A DNA stretch of 64,000 bases, from contig JARIBS010000091.1 of assembly GCA_029257385.1 (NCBI GenBank), positions 1 to 64,000 on the forward strand, written 5' to 3'. Source of the DNA: Thiorhodococcus sp. (GTDB lineage: Bacteria; Pseudomonadota; Gammaproteobacteria; Chromatiales; Chromatiaceae). Below the pieces are notes generated by a model. That model searched no databases. It was not told where the DNA came from and saw only the letters and a list, made by a program, of their open reading frames with translations. This document shows, piece by piece, positions 34,384-43,618 of this stretch. The translations under genes were made by a program, and so were the position numbers. Numbering within the stretch: the stretch's first letter is position 1; each line of letters begins with the position of its first letter.

Positions 34384-36069
34384 TCAGGGCAATGACTCGC
34401 GAACTGAGCCAATGGTGCGAATCCAGGGGCCATTCTCGCGTACTGCCTGGGGCAGCTCTGGCAGGAGCGCCGAGGCCAGCGCCCGGCTGGGGAAACTGCC
34501 TAACAGGGCGATGACATAGCTGCGGGTCTTGATGTAGTGGATACCACTCAGATCGTGGCGTGCGAGAAATGTCTGTGCGGTTTCCAGATCGCGCGCGGCG
34601 ACGAGCTGGATCGTGAAGCGCTCGGGGGCCTGGCGGGTGAGCCAAGCGAGATCGTCCTGCATCGGGGAGGCGTCTTTGGGCGGCGCGATGATCGCCTCCG
34701 GCGCCGACGGCGTGGCACGCCTGGATGGCCCATCCACGCTCGGCTCGGGCATGTCATCCGCGTTTTGAGCAAGCGCTGGCTCGGTCGGCGAGCGATCGAC
34801 AATGGGTTCGCTCACCGCTTGCGACGGCAGCCCGGGCCGCGCTTGCGCAGTCTCTAGCGTATCCGTCACCCGCGGTGCTTTTATCGCGCCCTCTGGCACT
34901 CCACCGGATGGGCGGCCAATGAGCTGAAATCCCACCGGAAGCCCGATAGACAACACGACGATAACGAGGATGAGCGGGATGAGCCAGGGTCGGTTCCAGC
35001 CAGAAACCTGAGCGGTTGGCGGATCGGCAGTCGGTGTCGGTGTCGGTGTCGGTGTTTGACTCAACTGATGGCTGCGTACTCGTGCAAGGATCTGCTGGAA
35101 GTTTTCATGCTCTTGCAGCGCATCCTCTCCGAGCAGAAATCGTGCGAGTTGCGGATCGTCATCAGGCTTGCTCTCTAGCTCCAAAATCCCTTCCGGCAGC
35201 TCCACGCCAGCATCGACCAGCGTCCGAAGCGGATCATCCGGGGGTTCATCAACGCGCGACGTGCTCGTCTTGGCACCCACTACCCCAACGAGTTTGCCAG
35301 CAACATTGTGTGCAAAACTACCGACGCGGCGACACCGGCGTGCCAGCCAGACGTTAGCGTTTTTGTTGAGCGCATCTGGTAGACCCTTGCTGTTGGTCTG
35401 GAGTACGGCGATATCACCCGATGTCAGAAAAGCCTCGGGATCGTCGATGCCGGCGATGCGCAGTCGATGACGCAGATAGGCACCGGCTTGCTCCAGATTG
35501 AAGGGGCGTAGATTCAAGCGCACCACTTGCGCATCGTCGAACGGATCGGGTAGCGGCAGGCTAGCGCGGCTGAAGGACGGATCACCGATCAAGATCAGAC
35601 GCAGCCCCTGCCCTCCGGACTCAAGGATTTGGCCACGGATGCGCAATAGCTGGCGGATACTCTCGCCGCCGATGAGGTGGGCATCATCGATGGCGAGCAC
35701 CACAGGGTGCGCAAGGGCCGCGAGCAGGTCGGCCAATGAGCGCTGTGCACTCTCCAATCCCCCGGCGCGCAGGTGGTTGCGAATCGTGGCATCAATGACA
35801 TCGAAGGCGATGTTGGGGCGACCACGAAAAGCAATCAGCTCAAAACCGTCATCAAGTGCGCCGAGCAGCTGCATCAACTGAATGCTGCGTCCCGACCCTG
35901 AAGCCCCGGCCAGCACGACGATTGCGCCCGGCGACATCAGCGCACGCGAGGCCGTCTCGATCAGACTCTCGAGCAGGGGATCGCTGTAGAGAAACGCCTC
36001 ACTCGGAACGTCATCGAAAGGTTGCTGACGTAATTTGAGCTGGGCCAGACAATCAGGATCCAGAGGCAT
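34384..36069 (-). CDS. AAA-type ATPase-like membrane protein with C-terminal SPOR-like domain (ExeA/DamX-like)
   Basis: LKLRQQPFDDVPSEAFLYSDPLLESL; GASGSGRS; PVVLAIDDAHLIGGESIRQLLRIR; TM segment PWLIPLILVIVVLSIGLPVGF; C-terminal RFTIQLVAARDLETAQTFLARHDLSGIHYIKT. Confidence 0.82.
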   Translation of the reverse strand: MPLDPDCLAQLKLRQQPFDDVPSEAFLYSDPLLESLIETASRALMSPGAIVVLAGASGSGRSIQLMQLLGALDDGFELIAFRGRPNIAFDVIDATIRNHLRAGGLESAQRSLADLLAALAHPVVLAIDDAHLIGGESIRQLLRIRGQILESGGQGLRLILIGDPSFSRASLPLPDPFDDAQVVRLNLRPFNLEQAGAYLRHRLRIAGIDDPEAFLTSGDIAVLQTNSKGLPDALNKNANVWLARRCRRVGSFAHNVAGKLVGVVGAKTSTSRVDEPPDDPLRTLVDAGVELPEGILELESKPDDDPQLARFLLGEDALQEHENFQQILARVRSHQLSQTPTPTPTPTADPPTAQVSGWNRPWLIPLILVIVVLSIGLPVGFQLIGRPSGGVPEGAIKAPRVTDTLETAQARPGLPSQAVSEPIVDRSPTEPALAQNADDMPEPSVDGPSRRATPSAPEAIIAPPKDASPMQDDLAWLTRQAPERFTIQLVAARDLETAQTFLARHDLSGIHYIKTRSYVIALLGSFPSRALASALLPELPQAVRENGPWIRTIGSVRESLP

Positions 36070-36233
36070 GATTTCTTGTGTTGCACTCAAGCGGGTTGCA
36101 CATTCCAGCACGCTGTGAATTCAAGCGTCGTGCGTTCAGGCGCGTTGGCTGGGTGCTTCAGGTTCTGACAGACAGCCCGCTGAGACAAGGACTGGCGTCG
36201 CAGTCGGCGACGCCAGTTGGGAAAGTCAGGCGT

Positions 36234-36593
36234 TCAACGGGCGAGTGCGTAGGGCGCGCGCTCGAGTGACTCTTCGTCGTGCACGGCTGGCTCGGACTGT
36301 AGCGTGTTCTGAAAGGCGTTATTCACGCGATCCCTAAGCTCTTTGCCGGGCTTGAAGTGCGGTACGTACTTGCCGGCGAGCGCGACGGAGTCGCCCGTCT
36401 TGGGATTGCGCCCAATGCGTGGTGGACGGTAATGCAGTGAAAAACTTCCGAATCCGCGAATCTCGATCCGCTCACCGGATGCAAGCGCGGTGCTCATGCG
36501 TTCGAGAACCTTTCTGACGGCCTCTTCGACATCTTTGTAGGGAAGATGATCTTGCTCAGCGGCCAGAATGTCGATCAGCTCCGATTTTGTCAT
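36234..36593 (-). CDS. ihfB: Integration host factor subunit beta
   Basis: [70 protein letters not shown]. Confidence 0.97.
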   Translation of the reverse strand: MTKSELIDILAAEQDHLPYKDVEEAVRKVLERMSTALASGERIEIRGFGSFSLHYRPPRIGRNPKTGDSVALAGKYVPHFKPGKELRDRVNNAFQNTLQSEPAVHDEESLERAPYALAR

Positions 36594-36611
36594 CAGTTCC
36601 TCCGCGAGAAA

Positions 36612-36631
36612 CCCCGTCCTTCAGGTCGGGG
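36612..36631. repeat. Hairpin in rpsA-ihfB spacer resembling IS200/IS605 end palindromes
   Basis: CCCCGTCC-TTCA-GGTCGGGG (8-bp arms with one T.T mismatch). Confidence 0.7.
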
Positions 36632-36638
36632 AGGAATA

Positions 36639-36660
36639 GCGGCTGCGACAACGCAGCCGC
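36639..36660. repeat. Perfect 9-bp hairpin, 4-nt loop
   Basis: GCGGCTGCG-ACAA-CGCAGCCGC. Confidence 0.9.
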
Positions 36661-36740
36661 CGGAAATAAGTGCAGGCTTTCCACTTGCTGGGCCGTGAGG
36701 CTCTGCCCGTAAGGGCCTGGTGATCAGTTTCGACTCCTGG

Positions 36741-36776
36741 AAAAAATCATCGGGATCCGACCAGTGTCGGATCCCG
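36741..36776 (-). terminator. Rho-independent-type terminator downstream of rpsA
   Basis: Perfect 11-bp stem CGGGATCCGAC-CAGT-GTCGGATCCCG at 36751-36776; on the minus strand it is followed by ATGATTTTTT. Confidence 0.85.
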
Positions 36777-36800
36777 TATCTTTATCAGGCTGGTCGCCTG

Positions 36801-38483
36801 TCAGTTTCCGCGCTGTGCCTCTTCCATCTGCTCTTTGAGGATGTCACCAAGCGTGGCGGTCCCACTGGAGGCGTCACGCGAGTAGCCCTTCATCGCCGTC
36901 TGCTCTTCCTCATGATCCTTGGCCTTCATGGAAAGCGACAGCGTACGGTTCTTGCGATCCACACCCATGAACTTGGCTTCGATCTCCTCCCCGGACTTGA
37001 GCACGGCGCGGGCGTCCTCGACGCGGTCGCGCGAGATATCGGAGGCGCGCAGATAGCCCTCGACACCTTCGCCCAGGGTCACCGTAGCGCCCTTGGCATC
37101 GACCTCGGCGATCACGCCGGTGACGATGCTGCCCTTATCGTGCAGGGCCACGAAGCTCGAGAAAGGATCCTTGTCGAGCTGCTTGACGCCCAGCGAGATG
37201 CGCTCGCGCTCGGGATCGACCGAGAGGACGACGGTTTCGAGTTCATCGCCCTTCTTGTAGCGACGCAGTGCCTGCTCGCCGCCCTCGTCCCAGGAAATGT
37301 CGGAGAGATGGACCAGGCCGTCGATACCCCCGTCGAGACCGATGAAGATGCCGAAATCGGTGATCGACTTGATCTTGCCGGAGACGTGATCGCCCTTTTT
37401 GTGGGTGACGGCGAACTCGTCCCAGGGATTCATGGCGCACTGCTTGATGCCGAGCGAGATGCGGCGGCGCTCCTCGTCGATATCCAGCACCATGACCTCG
37501 ATCGTGTCGCCCAGCGCCACGATCTTGCTCGGGTGGATGTTCTTGTTGGTCCAATCCATCTCGGAGACGTGAACCAGACCCTCGACACCCTCCTCGATCT
37601 CGACGAAGCAGCCGTAGTCGGCGATGTTGGTGACTTTGCCGAAGACGCGGGTGCTCTCGGGATAGCGCCGCGAGATATTGACCCAGGGATCCTCGCCCAT
37701 CTGCTTGAGACCGAGCGAGACGCGTTGGCGCTCACGGTCGAACTTGAGCACCTTGACGGTGATCTCGTCGCCGATCTCGACCACTTCGGACGGATGCTTG
37801 ACGCGACGCCAGGCCATGTCGGTGATGTGCAGCAGACCGTCGATACCACCGAGATCCAGGAACGCGCCATAGTCGGTCAGGTTCTTGACGATACCCTTGA
37901 GCTCCATGCCCTCTTCGAGATTCTTGAGCAGGTTTTCACGCTCGGCGCTGTATTCTTCCTCAACCACCGCGCGGCGGGAGACGACAACGTTGTTGCGCTT
38001 GCGGTCGAGCTTGATGACCTTGAATTCCTGCTCCTTGCCTTCGAGGTAAGTGGTGTCACGCACCGGGCGCACATCGACCAGCGAACCCGGCAGGAAGGCT
38101 CGCACGGTGCCCAGATCGACAGTGAAACCGCCCTTGACCTTGCCGTTGATCATACCCTTGACAGTATCGGCTTTCTCGAAGGCCTTCTCCAGATAGTCCC
38201 ACGCGGCGAAACGCTTTGCCTTCTCGCGAGACAGCCGCGTCACGCCGTAGCCGTCTTCGACGGCGTCCAGGGCCACATCCACTTCATCGCCGACAGCGAC
38301 TTCCAGCACGCCTTCAGGGCTGATGAATTGGACGCGCGGGACGATGCCCTCGGACTTGAGCCCCGCATTGATCACGACGTTGTCGGCGGTGATCTCGATC
38401 ACGGTACCGACAACGATGGACCCTGGTTGGAGCTGGGTGGTGGTCAGACTCTGTTCAAATAGTTCGGCAAAGCTTTCGGTCAT
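36801..38483 (-). CDS. rpsA: 30S ribosomal protein S1
   Basis: [13 protein letters not shown], six S1 repeats ([37 protein letters not shown] etc.). Confidence 0.98.
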   Translation of the reverse strand: MTESFAELFEQSLTTTQLQPGSIVVGTVIEITADNVVINAGLKSEGIVPRVQFISPEGVLEVAVGDEVDVALDAVEDGYGVTRLSREKAKRFAAWDYLEKAFEKADTVKGMINGKVKGGFTVDLGTVRAFLPGSLVDVRPVRDTTYLEGKEQEFKVIKLDRKRNNVVVSRRAVVEEEYSAERENLLKNLEEGMELKGIVKNLTDYGAFLDLGGIDGLLHITDMAWRRVKHPSEVVEIGDEITVKVLKFDRERQRVSLGLKQMGEDPWVNISRRYPESTRVFGKVTNIADYGCFVEIEEGVEGLVHVSEMDWTNKNIHPSKIVALGDTIEVMVLDIDEERRRISLGIKQCAMNPWDEFAVTHKKGDHVSGKIKSITDFGIFIGLDGGIDGLVHLSDISWDEGGEQALRRYKKGDELETVVLSVDPERERISLGVKQLDKDPFSSFVALHDKGSIVTGVIAEVDAKGATVTLGEGVEGYLRASDISRDRVEDARAVLKSGEEIEAKFMGVDRKNRTLSLSMKAKDHEEEQTAMKGYSRDASSGTATLGDILKEQMEEAQRGN

Positions 38484-38645
38484 GAGATCCAATTATCCTG
38501 AAGAACGGCGCGCTCACCCGCCCCATCCGGAGCGAGGGGTATGAATGAAATGAAAAGGCCGGAGCATTCCGCGCCGACCCCCTGTTGAAGCAAGCCCGCC
38601 GCGCTGCCCGAAACGACGACAGCGCGGCGATCTTACTCGCGATCC

Positions 38646-39314
38646 CTACACGACCAGCTCCGGAAAGACGCGCCTCACCTCTTCCAGGACCCGATCAAAT
38701 ACCTCAGCGATGGACATGTCGGTGGAATCCACCAAGACGGCATCCTCGGCGGCCCGCAGTGGAGCGGCCGACCGGGAGCGATCACGCGCATCACGCTCGC
38801 GAATGTCCGCGACAAGTTGCGGGAGGTTAGCATCCAATCCCTTTGCCATCAACTGTTTATATCGACGCTCAGCGCGGATTCCAGGACTTGCGTCGAGAAA
38901 AATCTTCAGCGCGGCGTGCGGAAAAACAACGCTGCCCATGTCCCGCCCGTCGGCGACTAGGCCAGGCTCGCAGGCCATGCAACGCTGCCACTGAAGCAAC
39001 GCCGCACGCACCGACGTATGGGCCGCCACCCGCGAGGCGGCCATCCCAGCCGCTTCGCTGCGAATGGCCTCGCTGACGTCCTCTCCGGCCAGCAAGACTT
39101 TCCCGGAGTCGAAGCGCAAGGGCAGCGTCTCGGCGAGCGGCTGCAGGCTCGACGGGTTGTCTAGAGACAACCCGCGACGCTCTGCGGCAAGTCCCAGCGC
39201 GCGATAAATGGCACCGCTGTCGAGCAGATGCCAGCCAAGGTGACGCGCGATTAGTGCCGCGAGTGTGCCCTTACCCGTCCCGGACGGCCCGTCGATTGCG
39301 ATGACTGGACTCAC
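38646..39314 (-). CDS. cmk: Cytidylate kinase
   Basis: SPVIAIDGPSGTGKGTLAALIARHLGWHLLDSGAIYRALGLAA; ATGA overlap with aroA. Confidence 0.97.
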   Translation of the reverse strand: MSPVIAIDGPSGTGKGTLAALIARHLGWHLLDSGAIYRALGLAAERRGLSLDNPSSLQPLAETLPLRFDSGKVLLAGEDVSEAIRSEAAGMAASRVAAHTSVRAALLQWQRCMACEPGLVADGRDMGSVVFPHAALKIFLDASPGIRAERRYKQLMAKGLDANLPQLVADIRERDARDRSRSAAPLRAAEDAVLVDSTDMSIAEVFDRVLEEVRRVFPELVV

Positions 39315-40645
39315 CCGCGCAGCTCCTCGATGCCAAGACCGGCCCGAGCGGCCAACGCGGCGAAGCCAGGAAACGAAGTCTCGACATTGATGCAGTCGTG
39401 GATCTCGATGCCTCCCCGCGCCAGGAGAGCGGCCATCGCAAAGGACATGGCGATGCGGTGATCGCCATGAGCATCGATGGCGCCGTGGCGCTCGGTCGAG
39501 TCGATTTGACCGCCACAGATGCGGATGCCGTCCGGGCGCGGCTCGGCCACGATGCCCAGTCGCGTCAACCCGTCGGCCATCACCTGGATACGGTCGCTTT
39601 CTTTCACCCGCAGTTCTGCGGCCCCGGTGAGGATGGTCTCGCCCTCGGCACAGGCTGCGGCGATGAACAGCGCGGGGAACTCATCGATCGCCAACGCAAC
39701 CTGATCGAGCGGAATATGAATCCCCCGCAGGCGCGCCGATTTGACTCGAATATCGGCGACCGGCTCGCCACCCGAGGTGCGGCGGTCGATCAGCGCGATA
39801 TTCGCGCCCATGGCGCGCAGGATATTGATAACGCCGACCCGAGTCGGGTTGATACCAACGTTCTCCAGCAGCAGATCCGAGCCTTCGGCGATACTGGCTC
39901 CAACCAGGAAAAAAGCCGCCGATGAGATGTCTGCCGGAATGTCCAGCCGACCACCCACCAGACGCCCGCCGCCGCTCAGACAGACACGCTGACCGACGCG
40001 GCGCACTGGATAACCGAAGGTGCTCAGCATGCGCTCGGTATGATCCCGCGTGGGCGCCGTCTCGGTGATGCAGGTTTCTCCTTCGGCGTAGAGCCCTGCC
40101 AGCATCAGACAGGATTTCACCTGCGCACTGGCCATCGGCAGGTGATAGTCGATTCCCGTAAGCTGGGAGACCGGCTCAATGGTCAGCGGTGCCGTGCCAT
40201 GCGCGCTCGTGAGGATGCGCGCGCCCATCTCGGCGAGCGGTGCCGTGACCCGCTGCATGGGGCGCCGAGTCAGCGAGGCATCCCCAATCAACGTGGTCGA
40301 GAATGACTGTCCGGCGAGCAGCCCCGAGAGCAAACGCATGGCGGTGCCGGAATTGCCCATGTCGAGCGGCCCTTCGGCTGCGCGCAGACCGCGCAGACCG
40401 ACGCCCTGCACGCTCAAACAGCCCTCGGTGGGTCCGTCGATCTCGACGCCCATGCGACGGAAGGCCGCGAGGGTGGCGAGCGCATCGGCCCCCTCGAGAA
40501 AGCCGCTGATGCGTGTCTCGCCCTCGGCGATGGCGGCGAGCATAATGGCGCGGTGCGAGATCGATTTATCGCCAGGCACCCGCACACGCCCCGTCAGGGC
40601 GCCGCCGGGGGTGGTCGAATAACTGAGTTCGGTTGCTGTGCTCAA
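39311..40645 (-). CDS. aroA: 3-phosphoshikimate 1-carboxyvinyltransferase
   Basis: GRVRVPGDKSISHRAIMLAAIAEGETRISGFL; LDMGNSGTAMRLLSGLLAGQ; DHRIAMSFAMAALLARGGIEI. Confidence 0.97.
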   Translation of the reverse strand: MSTATELSYSTTPGGALTGRVRVPGDKSISHRAIMLAAIAEGETRISGFLEGADALATLAAFRRMGVEIDGPTEGCLSVQGVGLRGLRAAEGPLDMGNSGTAMRLLSGLLAGQSFSTTLIGDASLTRRPMQRVTAPLAEMGARILTSAHGTAPLTIEPVSQLTGIDYHLPMASAQVKSCLMLAGLYAEGETCITETAPTRDHTERMLSTFGYPVRRVGQRVCLSGGGRLVGGRLDIPADISSAAFFLVGASIAEGSDLLLENVGINPTRVGVINILRAMGANIALIDRRTSGGEPVADIRVKSARLRGIHIPLDQVALAIDEFPALFIAAACAEGETILTGAAELRVKESDRIQVMADGLTRLGIVAEPRPDGIRICGGQIDSTERHGAIDAHGDHRIAMSFAMAALLARGGIEIHDCINVETSFPGFAALAARAGLGIEELRG

Positions 40646-40837
40646 AAGATCTCCGGCGCGGGCGCGTTCGAGCAGATCAAAAACGCGGCATTTTAGTCGC
40701 GCTTGAGCGCGCGGTAAACCACTGATGTCTCGAATACTTCAGCATTGGTCTTGGGCGGCGATCACCGCAGCAGGATAGAATGCGACCGATCACGGGTTTC
40801 GCCACCCCGCCAGCCATCTTAATCTGAGGAGAGCATC

Positions 40838-42256
40838 GTGTCAGAACGTACCGTCGACGTCGCCATCATCGGCTCTGGAACCGCTGGGCTGAATGCCATG
40901 GCTCAGGCCCGCCGCGCCGGGAAATCTTTCGTCCTCGTCAATGGCGGAGAGCCGGGAACCACCTGCGCGCGGGTCGGCTGCATGCCTTCAAAGGCCATGA
41001 TCCAGGTCGCCGAGGACTACCATCGACGCACCCATTTCGACAAGTTCGGTATCGACGGACAAACAGCCCTGACGCTTGATGTGCCCGAAGCGCTAGAGCA
41101 CGTCCAGGACTTGCGCGATACTTTCGTCGACCGGGTGCTTAGCAGCAGCACCGATGATCTGCCCGAAGATGTCTTTATTCAGGACCATGCCCGCTTCCTC
41201 GAACCGACCCTGATCGAGGTCGCCGGCGAGCGCATCCGCGCCGGTGCGGTGGTCATCGCCACCGGCTCGCGCCCCGTGTTGCCGGAGGCCTGGAAGGCGT
41301 TTGGTGAGCGCGTCATCACCACCGACGACATCTTCGAGCTTACCGACCTGCCCGCGTCCATGGCGGTGATCGGACTCGGCACCATCGGACTCGAGCTGGG
41401 CCAGAGCCTGTCGCGGCTGGGTGTGACGATCACCGGATTCGACCAGCTCGAACAGATCGCCGGGGCACAGGACCCAGAGGTCAACCAGGCCGCGATCGCG
41501 ATCATCGGCAAGGAATTCCCGATCCATCTGGGCCAGGCGGCTGAGATCGCCGAGGAGAACGGAGGTCTGCGCGTCAGCGCCGGAGAGCACAGCGTCGTGG
41601 TCGACAGGGTGCTGTGCAGCATCGGGCGCCGGCCCAATGTCGAAACGCTGGATCTGGAAAAGCTCGGCGTACCGCTCGATGCGCACGGCATCCCCAGCTT
41701 CGACCCAAACAGCATGCAGATCGCTGACTTGCCGGTGTTCCTGGCCGGAGACGTCACCGGCGAGCGTGCCGTGCTGCACGAAGCTGGCGACGAGGGCAAA
41801 ATCGCCGGCTACAATGCCGCCCACGGTAAAGCCCAAGGGTTTCGCCGCAAGACACCTCTGCTCATCAACTTCTGCGATCCGAATATCTGTGCCGTCGGAC
41901 AGCGCTGGAATACGCTCGACCCGCAGACCACCGCAGTCGGCCAGATCAAGCTCGCACCCGTCGGGCGCGCCCTCATCATGGGCAAGAACAGGGGCATCAT
42001 CCGCGTCTACGCGGACAAGGCGAGCGGCAAACTCCTCGGCGGCGAGATGATCAGCCCACGCGGTGAACACCTGGCGCATCTGCTGTGCTGGTGCATCCAG
42101 CAGGGGCTGACGGTCGAGCAAGTACTGCGCATGCCCTTCTATCATCCAGTCATTGAGGAGGCCCTGCAGGCCGCACTCAATGATCTTCATGGCAAGATCG
42201 ACGCACAGGACACGGGCGCTCTGAGAGGGCTCGAGCAACTCCCCGAGTCGCACTGA
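40838..42256 (+). CDS. Dihydrolipoyl dehydrogenase-family flavoprotein disulfide oxidoreductase
   Basis: DVAIIGSGTAGLNAMAQARRAGKSFVLVNGGEPGTTCARVGCMPSKAMI (redox CxxxxC), NAD motif VIGLGTIGLELGQ, C-terminal FYHPVIEEALQAAL. Confidence 0.9.
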   Translation: MSERTVDVAIIGSGTAGLNAMAQARRAGKSFVLVNGGEPGTTCARVGCMPSKAMIQVAEDYHRRTHFDKFGIDGQTALTLDVPEALEHVQDLRDTFVDRVLSSSTDDLPEDVFIQDHARFLEPTLIEVAGERIRAGAVVIATGSRPVLPEAWKAFGERVITTDDIFELTDLPASMAVIGLGTIGLELGQSLSRLGVTITGFDQLEQIAGAQDPEVNQAAIAIIGKEFPIHLGQAAEIAEENGGLRVSAGEHSVVVDRVLCSIGRRPNVETLDLEKLGVPLDAHGIPSFDPNSMQIADLPVFLAGDVTGERAVLHEAGDEGKIAGYNAAHGKAQGFRRKTPLLINFCDPNICAVGQRWNTLDPQTTAVGQIKLAPVGRALIMGKNRGIIRVYADKASGKLLGGEMISPRGEHLAHLLCWCIQQGLTVEQVLRMPFYHPVIEEALQAALNDLHGKIDAQDTGALRGLEQLPESH

Positions 42257-42296
42257 GCATCACCGCCCGCATTTATTTAGGATTTAGAGCACCGAC

Positions 42297-42599
42297 ATGC
42301 CCATCACTGACAAACAAAAACGCTGGCTCAAGACACAGGTGCACCATCTCAAACCGGTGGTCATCGTCGGTCAGCACGGCATTACCGAACCCGTCCTCGC
42401 CGAGATCGAGGTCGCACTCGTCCATCACGAACTCATCAAGGTCCGTGTCAATGCCGGTGACCGCGATGAACGTGAGACTTCCATCGAACTGATCCGCGAA
42501 CGCACCCAGGCAGACCTCATCAACCGCATCGGCAATGTCGCCGCCTATTACCGGCATAATCCCAAAAAGCGTGATCCGATGCAGATCCCCACTCTCTGA
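42297..42599 (+). CDS. yhbY: CRS1-YhbY domain ribosome-assembly RNA-binding protein
   Basis: LTDKQKRWLKTQVHHLKPVVIVGQHGITEPVLAEIEVALVHHELIKVRV pattern. Confidence 0.95.
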   Translation: MPITDKQKRWLKTQVHHLKPVVIVGQHGITEPVLAEIEVALVHHELIKVRVNAGDRDERETSIELIRERTQADLINRIGNVAAYYRHNPKKRDPMQIPTL

Positions 42600-42621
42600 G
42601 TGGCTCTGACACCGGGAGAAC

Positions 42622-43464
42622 TCAGGTCTGGCTGATTAGACCAAGCGTGCGGCACAGCGCCAGACCTGTCGCTTTATCATGACAGCGCAGGATGGCCATC
42701 CGATCGGTCGAATGCGGGTCTGGATGCAACTCGACGCCAGCATCGGCGATGATCGCGCGTCGCGTTGCGTCGAGTTCGCCCTCACCGAAGATCGAGATCA
42801 CCAATCCGCCAGGGACCGGCGGTGGGATTTCGTATGGCTCGCCGTCCACCAACGCCACCCAGGCAGGCAGGAAATCCGGTCCGTAGAAATCGAAAAAGCC
42901 GTTGGAACCCCGCAGATGCACCTCGATCGGCCGACCGCCGATCAGCTCGATGTTGCACAAACCGGTATAGCCTTGCAGATGTTCCGCGATCCAGGCGCCG
43001 AGTCGGGTCTCCAGCTCAGGCGCTTCGACGCCAATCTCCCAGTAGACTGAGCGCTCCGCGTCTTTTTCCTCGGCGCCACGGGTGTGGGCGAACCAGATCG
43101 CTCGACCCTCCTCAACCAGTGCATCGCTGCTGGTATGCACGCCCCGCAGACGCTCGCACCAGAAACTGCCGGGTTCGACCGGAACGCGATCGGCGCTCAG
43201 CGCCCGTGCGCCGAGCGCCATTCCCGCAAGATTCATGATCGGCTTGACGAAGACCTGATCTTCGGGCGCGAAACCGAAATCGCACGGGTCGACCCCGCAG
43301 GGCGCGGCGCGCAGCCCCGCACCGAGCGCCAGATCCAGCTTGTTGTAGAGATGACGATGGCGGGGGTTCAAGCGCCAGGCCGCGGCATCGCTGACGCCGA
43401 CCTCGGTCTTAGGATGCGGTACGAACAGCTGCGTGCGCTCTGGCAGGACTCCGATAAATGGCAT
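42622..43464 (-). CDS. Conserved hypothetical, ATP-grasp-like
   Basis: MPFIGVLPERTQLFVPHPKTEVGV...NKLDLAL...EDQVFVKPIMNLAGMALG...LCNIELIGGRPIEVHLRGSNGF. ATG 43464 inferred; the track start reaches into ppk2. Confidence 0.6.
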   Translation of the reverse strand: MPFIGVLPERTQLFVPHPKTEVGVSDAAAWRLNPRHRHLYNKLDLALGAGLRAAPCGVDPCDFGFAPEDQVFVKPIMNLAGMALGARALSADRVPVEPGSFWCERLRGVHTSSDALVEEGRAIWFAHTRGAEEKDAERSVYWEIGVEAPELETRLGAWIAEHLQGYTGLCNIELIGGRPIEVHLRGSNGFFDFYGPDFLPAWVALVDGEPYEIPPPVPGGLVISIFGEGELDATRRAIIADAGVELHPDPHSTDRMAILRCHDKATGLALCRTLGLISQT

Positions 43465-43618
43465 GGTCTCAAGTGCTCCGCGAGTCAATCTGCATCCTGG
43501 ATCGAGTGTTTTCTGGACATCTTGCCTCCTCACGATGCAGGGCAACCGACGCATCCCTTCGGGCGCATCGGAAGCCGTGTGTCTGGGTGGCTGCCGGGTA
43601 GGTTCCCGACATGTCTCA

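Noticed and set aside
36720-38462. 580-aa + strand ORF
   Set aside because: It is exactly antisense to rpsA; its composition (repeated LDLD/GHV patterns) is the shadow of S1 repeats in GC-rich DNA.
41093-42253. 386-aa minus-strand ORF
   Set aside because: Antisense to the Lpd-like oxidoreductase; no family features.
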